From contig CM055875.1 in NCBI GenBank assembly GCA_029582165.1, forward strand, positions 1,791,501 through 1,855,500: DNA of 64,000 nucleotides, given 5' to 3'. A program made the translations under genes and the position numbers. This DNA comes from Portulaca oleracea. Lineage: Eukaryota; Streptophyta; Magnoliopsida; Caryophyllales; Portulacaceae. Positions within the stretch are counted from its first letter, which is position 1. Every line of letters begins with the position of its first letter. The notes below the pieces were generated by a model. The model was not told the DNA's origin, made no database searches, and was given only the letters and a program-made list of their open reading frames with translations. Below, in pieces: positions 57,996-64,000 of the stretch.

Positions 57996-58871
57996 TGTTA
58001 GGTTTTAGGTTATCTATTACCTAAACAGATACAGATTAATTGGCGGAATATTATAACAGTTATAAACAATTAATCAAAACAACTGCAAAGGCTTGAGTAA
58101 TTATACCTGATCGCTAATTCCTGCTGAAGAAGAGGTTGACCTTCCAGTTTCCAACGCTGAAACCCTCTATGAAAAGTCCACGCGGCACTCCGGGAACATG
58201 ATTGCTAGATCGACCCGATATAGACGAATCTCAATCTAAGATGTATGTGAGATTGTTTCGGGAAACAGAGAATGTTTCCTGAAACTAGAACTGCAAACTA
58301 AAAGAGAGAGGAACTCAGGAAATCACCCTGGTATCTCTCTAAGAGTCTTAGGCAGTCGGTGTTGAATAATCTCTCCCAGAGACCCCTTTATATAGTGTTT
58401 AGAAAACCTAGGGAAAGGGTTCAAAACCCTAAAGGGCCGACTTAACGCAACGACGGATTTCTCAGGCCCAACACGGTTCGTGTTGCATCAACACGGTCCG
58501 TGTTGGTCTTCAGAAAGTCCATTAACTCGGCCCAAGGACACCACGGATCGTGGTGTCCCAACACAGACCGTGTTGGGTCAACACGGTCCGTGTTGGGTCA
58601 ACACGGTCCGTGTTGAACCCAATTCGGTCCGTGTTGGGCTGATTTCTCACATAAATCAATTTCCAACTTTTCTAAACGTGATACAATATCACTTAGGTTA
58701 CATACATTGTTCTAGGGCACTGACTTGTGTGACCCAGTAGGACCAAATAATATAGTTGCAATTAAACATATTCAATTACTAATTATAGAGGTCTCTAGCA
58801 AGACATATAATTACTATATTACTTTGGTTTAATCTCCGTATAAATCGAACATTGTCAGGATATTCCCAACA
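57996..58871 (-). repeat. Ty1/copia LTR (3' LTR of a minus-strand element)
   Basis: 876 bp. The left edge TGTTAGGTTTTAGG is the LTR end on the minus strand. The right edge, read on the minus strand, is TGTTGGGAATATCCTGAC, directly preceded by the polypurine tract GGGACAAGTGGGAGAT (58872-58887 on plus). The ends are TG...CA. The flanking base string left of it is AGATG, a possible target duplication whose partner is outside the window. The LTR contains a tandem palindromic array at 58461-58640. Confidence 0.8.
58461..58640. repeat. Tandem palindromic repeat CAACACGGTCCGTGTTG in the copia LTR
   Basis: About eight copies, perfect or one-base variant, of AACACGGTCCGTGTTG, GACACCACGGATCGTGGTGT and similar. 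The densest run is three units with a 22-base period (ACGGTCCGTGTTGGGTCAAC) at 58565-58620. Confidence 0.85.
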
Positions 58872-60189
58872 ATCTCCCACTTGTCCCACAAGTGTTCGAT
58901 TCCTTGAATTCCCTTGTCACTTACTGTCTTTAGTTCGGATAAGGTATGCCAAAGTCATCCTTATGTAAGACCCGAACGTTCCACGATCTCCGAGTTTAGA
59001 CTTTGAAAATAACAGATGATCAACTATTGATTCAACTGAGCTCGGCCAAGCATTTTCAGTCCAATCTCACCAAGTGGCCAACGAGACAACTGTCCCTAAT
59101 AGGGAGGACAATGCCATCTTGTTCAGACACACATTCTCACATGATCCAATCAGAACCTGCATAATCGCCTTTATAGCCTACTGTTAGGAAAGGCGTTTGA
59201 CGCGCTCTAAAGTCACAACAGACCATGTAGTCTATGTATTGAACTCAGGATTTAGGAATTTTGAGTAGTGAGAGCTCTTATGACAATTCCCAACTTAAAG
59301 AGCTCCCACTGTGGGTCAGTTCGGTAGTTGTTCTCAACAATACCTATGTGATTGATTTATGATGTCATCACATCACTATGATCACGAAACTTGATCATCA
59401 CCTCAATCCTACATGCTAATTGTGTTGATATTATCACTGTTCCTACGTGAAAATACAATTAGGAACCAGGTCGACTGTCGACCAAGACTAGCGTTATCAA
59501 GTTCACTAATGGGGTTTCAGAAATCGGACCTCATCCAATTTCCCATTTCGAATGCGCTAACCTTTTGGACGTTTACATAATTCTAAACCACAATTGATGT
59601 AAATTTTGGAATCTTTATTCTTAATGATGAATCAACAAGGTCATAATTCATGAACAATTCATGTAAATTTGACTTGTTAATATTCCGGAATGTGTTTAAT
59701 ACCTATTGCCCATGCATGACTATCATACTTAACTACAATAGGGGTTTAGTACATAATACTTGCAATGAACCTCATACATATACCATCTCACTAATGACAT
59801 TTCATACAGGAAGATATTTCCGGAACACATGTTTGGATTCATAGTGACCTTCAGTTCCTTTGCTTGAGTGATGACTCCTCTCAACAAGGCTCCATTTCTC
59901 TCGTAAGGCTAGAAACATCACCCAGTTCTAAAAACGAACTTCGCAATCCTAACAGTTTCTGCCACAACTTCTAAAGTAATGTCATACTTGTCTTATTTTT
60001 AGAATTAACCGCATGTCATGTTAGGAACTTCTTCCAGTTCATCTCAATACCACTCAATACAGATCGTATAATTTTCTCTGACCTTTCAGATAATTATATT
60101 TCTCTGCATGAGTGTAGCATCAATGCAACTCTTCACACTTACTTTGATCAACCACTTTAGACTTAGGACACATCCTTAGTTTTGCTTAT

Positions 60190-60310
60190 ACATATACAAT
60201 GTATATGTTATGTTGGACTTTGAACATTTCATGGCATACATTAATCTCACGCTTGAAGCATGATTTATATGTCTCATCCTTAGAACTTCTGATTGTTTTG
60301 AGACAATCAA
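60190..60310 (-). pseudogene. Copia reverse-transcriptase C-terminal remnant
   Basis: On the minus strand the frame reads RMRHINHASSVRLMYAMKC followed by SNITYTLYM, matching the well-known copia block RM..IPYASAVGSLMYAM.CTRPDIA. Several substitutions and stops before and after it show decay. Confidence 0.7.
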
Positions 60311-61599
60311 ATTCCGTAAGGATATGCCATGATTTATGGAAATTATTCCATTCTTCGAGTGAGTTGAACTATTCAACTCCTAGTTAACTTCGATTCAAAC
60401 AATCAAAATCTTTAATCTATCATTATAGATCTTGTTTCCAAAAAAATTCTTAGCCCCACCAATCCTTCACTTTGAAAATTATTTCCAAGTCAACCTCAGT
60501 TGAAGCAACATTGGAATATTCTTCTCAGTAGGTAGTATGCCAATCACATACAATATCAGAAAACACATTGCTCCCACTGAACTTCTTGTAAACACAATAT
60601 TATCTTTGGCACTTCCCAGTATGTCAAAACGTTTTTGATATCCTGGTCAAGAAGGCCAATGATTCCAACTCCTAGAAGTTTCCTTAAGACCACAGATGAT
60701 CTCTTGAAGTTTACAAGTATTCCAACAAAAGACCACTCAGTTGTGTCAAGTACACACCTTTCTTCAAAATCTAATTTTGAAGTCAGTCTTTATGTTTATT
60801 TTAATGAACCCATGTGTTTCCTTAAAACTCTCCTATGCCTGATGGCTCACACCTTCAGACAAATCAACCAAGTTCTAAACTTGGTTGAATACATGGAATC
60901 CATTTTAGACTTGGTTGCATGGAATCTTGATTTACTTAAAGCTTCTTATATGTAGGTAGAGTCATTACTTTCTAAAAGTAACATCTCACGTTCATCCATA
61001 GAAGATCGATATCTTTGTGGCTGACGGAGTTGTTTACCTGTCCTTGCTTGGAGTAATGTTCATGACACCTTCTCCTCAACGTTTTAAGAAACTTCAACTG
61101 CCTCAACCTTGTTCTTAATTTCCCGACCAATAGGAAAAATTTGAACAAGGATCAAGTAGCGGAGTTTCAGGTGATGATTATAGTGTTTTGTGTCTCTCGA
61201 ACTTCGGTAAGTTCAAAAACTCTCCCACTCTTTCTTTTAGAGAATAACATATTCTCTAAGAAGAAAGCATTTTGAGACACAATCACTTTCCTCTACAACA
61301 ATTTGTAGAAGTGATACTCCTTCCTTTCAGAAAATGGTTCAAGAACCTCTTTTCTCTAGTGCTTCAGATAATCTTTATTCAGTAATTAGAGTTATGGTTA
61401 ATTGCGTGTATCCCCAAAAGGTAATCGACAATGTTGACTCAACCATCATTGATCGCACCATATCTAATAAGGTGTGATTCCTGCTCTTAGATACGTCATT
61501 GAGATGTCGTATTCTTAGAGGAGAGAGTCATGAAATAATTCCATATTCTCTGGAATGGTCAATGAAATCTTTGGCTCAAATACTCACCTCCTCAACCTA

Positions 61600-61760
61600 A
61601 TTGAAGGGTTTTGATTTTCTTGCCAAGTTGGTTTTGTACTTCACTTTGAAACTCTTTGAACATTTTCAAAGAATTTGGACTTGTGGCGTATTAAGTAGAT
61701 ATATCCATATCTACTAAAAAATCGTCACTGAAAGTGATGAAATAGTACAGTAAACCTTCT
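61600..61760 (-). pseudogene. Copia integrase core remnant
   Basis: Minus-strand reading gives YYFITFSDDFSRYGYIYLI and RHKSKFFE, then, after lesions, TWQENQNPSIRLRR, the equivalent of LGKKIKTLRSDRGGEYL. These are hallmark blocks of the copia integrase catalytic core. Stops interrupt it. Confidence 0.75.
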
Positions 61761-64000
61761 TCTAGCACTAGTGCTCATAGGCCCACATACATCAATATGT
61801 ATACATCCTAATAAGTCATTATCTTGTTCACCAATTCCAATAAGAGGTGATTTTAGTCATCTTACTCATCAGACATGCTTTGCAAACATTGAACTTTTCA
61901 AAGTTTAGGTTTTCCAAAATCCTGCACTATGCAGTTTCTGAATACATTTCTGATTAATATGACTTAAGCTTATAGTGCCAGAATTATGTTTCATTTGAGT
62001 CATTTGTTCAAACTCTTGGCTCAACCATTAGCATCCTTTTGATCTTATCTAGGTGCTCTTTATTGTTTCGCCAATACTACTTCATTTTGGAAAATCTTTA
62101 AACATTCCAGCTTCAGATGAATCTCACAGACATGAATCACCATGTGTTATTTTATTCATCTTTGAAGATTTGAAGTAATCCATCTCTTGTACTTGTGCTC
62201 AATTGGACTACATACATCTATATGCATGAGTGTTTGTTGGCACGTTCACCCTTTCTTGTAAAAGGTACAATCATGCTTTGCAGACATCACATGTTTCAAA
62301 GTCTTATCATTCAAAAGTCTATCACTGTGACGCTTCTAAATGCGCTCTCATTTGCATGACTTAATAGTTAGTTACAGGTTTTATGTTTGAACATGAGTTA
62401 TTCCTTTTTAAACCTTTTGGTTTCGATGTATTGGGTGTGTTTATCCGAGATCCTCTTTCTCTCTTTCTAATTGAGAGTAAGAAATACTTATAATGAGAAC
62501 ATAGTATCACCTATAAATTTCTCTCATAAGTCTTGAGGAAATGGATAAACAACCAACTCTTCATAAGGAACTACAACTAATTGCATGTTCTTATTTGTAG
62601 GCTGACTCTCATCCTTCAAAGCACATCTACTTTGCTGTAGATTCTGCACATTTGCATAAATGCGAGTTTCACAGCTAGTATCTTATACTCAAAGTGGGTT
62701 TAATAAGGGTAGTGTGTATCATATACGCATTTGCCTAGAATTGAAATCATATCTCAAGTCTTTCTCATAGTTATTCACGCTACCAGTGTCATATATACAT
62801 GATCTGGTTGTTAGCCGGTTGCTGTCATTGGCTGGGCGTGTACAACTGTTTGTCCTTACCTTTCCTTTGACTTCTTGTCTTTGATAGATTTCTTAAATCT
62901 TATTTTCCCTTTCACTAAAAGACTATCTTTAGTCGCCAATCTTTTGGCTAAAGGGGATCTGAGGTTTCTCATGTTTTAAAATAGTCAAATTATTTCAAAA
63001 CATGAGCGCCAACAATTGGCTCTTATCTAGCTCAACCGAGACTATCTGGTTATTGGTTTCATATTTATCAACTCTAACTAGTTCGATGAACTTGGTTTTG
63101 AGTTGGTAATATTGAAATCCTTTCTCTAATCTTCAAACATTTTGAAGTTAAAATTGTATGAATACTATGACATTACATTGGCTTGATTGACCTCTTAATA
63201 TTGATGCCTAGCTCAATGTTATATCAAAGACATGTTTCTTTTAATCGCCTTCAAGACATTCTTGCGATGGCAATGCCAATTAAGGAATTGGTGTTAATTG
63301 TTTTTCTCTTTCTCAAGGAGAAAACAATATTTTATTAGTGGTGGATGTTTGAGTGAAAAGACATAAATAGTTCTACGAGACAAGTTGGTTCATTTGAGTT
63401 ATTATTCATCAGAAGAAATTAAACTAATTTTAATTTCAAATCAAAACACTTTATTAACTCTCACTTACTGTTTTAATTTAACCAAGACCCACAAGACTCA
63501 TGGGCTCAAGTGGACTTTGGCCCAACAAAACTCGATCCTATGTTATCTTTGGTGGATCATCTTATGATCGATCATTCAAAATGACTCTTGGCAAGAAATT
63601 TGTATCGAATACAATATTTCTCTTCCTCTACTCTTGGCCCAAAACTATTTTGATAGCCAATTTGAATTGACCTAACTCCCACCCTACTTATTAATGATGG
63701 ACAAATAATTCACTTTGGCTTTCTTTATTTATCCATCTAAGTGGTGTTTCGATAGGTTGAGCAATAATTCAATTTGAGAGTAGGTTTTATTATCCTAAGC
63801 ATGCAATTCTAGATGAACTCTTTCGAAAAGCATAAAAGGCATAATAAAACAACATGCAATAACGAATTTAAAGCATAAATAAAACCCCTAGTATGGCCAC
63901 CTAGACTTAATCAAACTAATTTTAACTAAGCCTTGACAGTCTTCAAGAAAATCTTCTTGGGTCTTGCAACTTCCTTGGATGGGCTCCCACTCGAATCATC

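Larger units (their letters stand above)
58872..64000 (-). mobile_element. Internal region of a minus-strand Ty1/copia element, heavily decayed
   Basis: Starts at the polypurine tract beside the LTR and runs out of the window. Degenerate copia pol is readable on the minus strand: the reverse transcriptase tail near 60190-60310 and the integrase core near 61600-61750. The order along the minus strand (integrase before RT) is the Ty1/copia order. The gag end should lie towards 64000, but I could not read a clear gag. The 5' LTR lies beyond the window. Plus-strand open frames here (up to 106 codons) are shadows. Confidence 0.75.

Noticed and set aside
60635..60955. 106-codon plus-strand frame
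   Set aside because: It lies antisense to the decayed copia pol, whose integrase and RT blocks are readable on the minus strand.

Overview
This is a nuclear window from a flowering plant, almost certainly a eudicot. An asterid-like affinity is only a guess. The evidence is an intact intron-rich plant gene embedded in plant transposon lineages: Athila-type and Ty1/copia LTR elements, DUF4283-type L1 LINEs, Stowaway MITEs, Mutator-like elements and a Helitron end. No rRNA, tRNA or CRISPR array was seen.

The one convincing host gene is on the minus strand at 39169-29173. Nine exons splice in phase to 1302 codons for an FG-repeat nuclear-pore basket protein of the plant NUP1/NUP136 type. One intron uses a GC donor. 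A weaker candidate lies at 40862-41179. A decayed intron-containing gene lies at 10673-11497 on the minus strand.

Layout. (a) 1-8008: the 3' half of an Athila-type Ty3 element with integrase tail, conserved hairpin and an Athila ORF with two stops. It is interrupted by an inverted truncated copy of the same family, giving head-to-head LTRs. (b) 8009-9476: a 5'-truncated LINE. (c) 9572-10090, 13583-15593 and 39856-40386: three members of one long-TIR family. The middle one has a perfect 9-bp target duplication and carries captured gene sequence, so it is a Pack-MULE-like element. (d) 16147-17021: a Helitron with repeated 5' ends. (e) 18853-24351: a full-length LINE with a 15-bp target duplication. 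(f) 25079-27135 and 42078-45397: two solo LTRs, each with a 5-bp target duplication. (g) 29173-39358: NUP1. (h) 45796-46748: a TIR element with about 160-bp internal repeats. (i) 47518-52019: a second near-complete LINE between two copies of a long flanking repeat. (j) 52319-57995: a Mutator-type TIR followed by a decayed plant-mobile-domain-like gene with an internal satellite. (k) 57996-64000: a minus-strand Ty1/copia element inserted into that gene.

The most unusual theme is that three different LTR retroelements carry repeated GC-rich palindromes in LTR or leader DNA. Both the Athila leader/LTR and the copia LTR have copies around CACGGNCCGTG, and the 25-27 kb solo LTR has copies around AATCCGCGCGGATT. 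(TA)n tracts also sit at many transposon edges. Intron-exon calls rest on splice motifs and reading phase read by eye.
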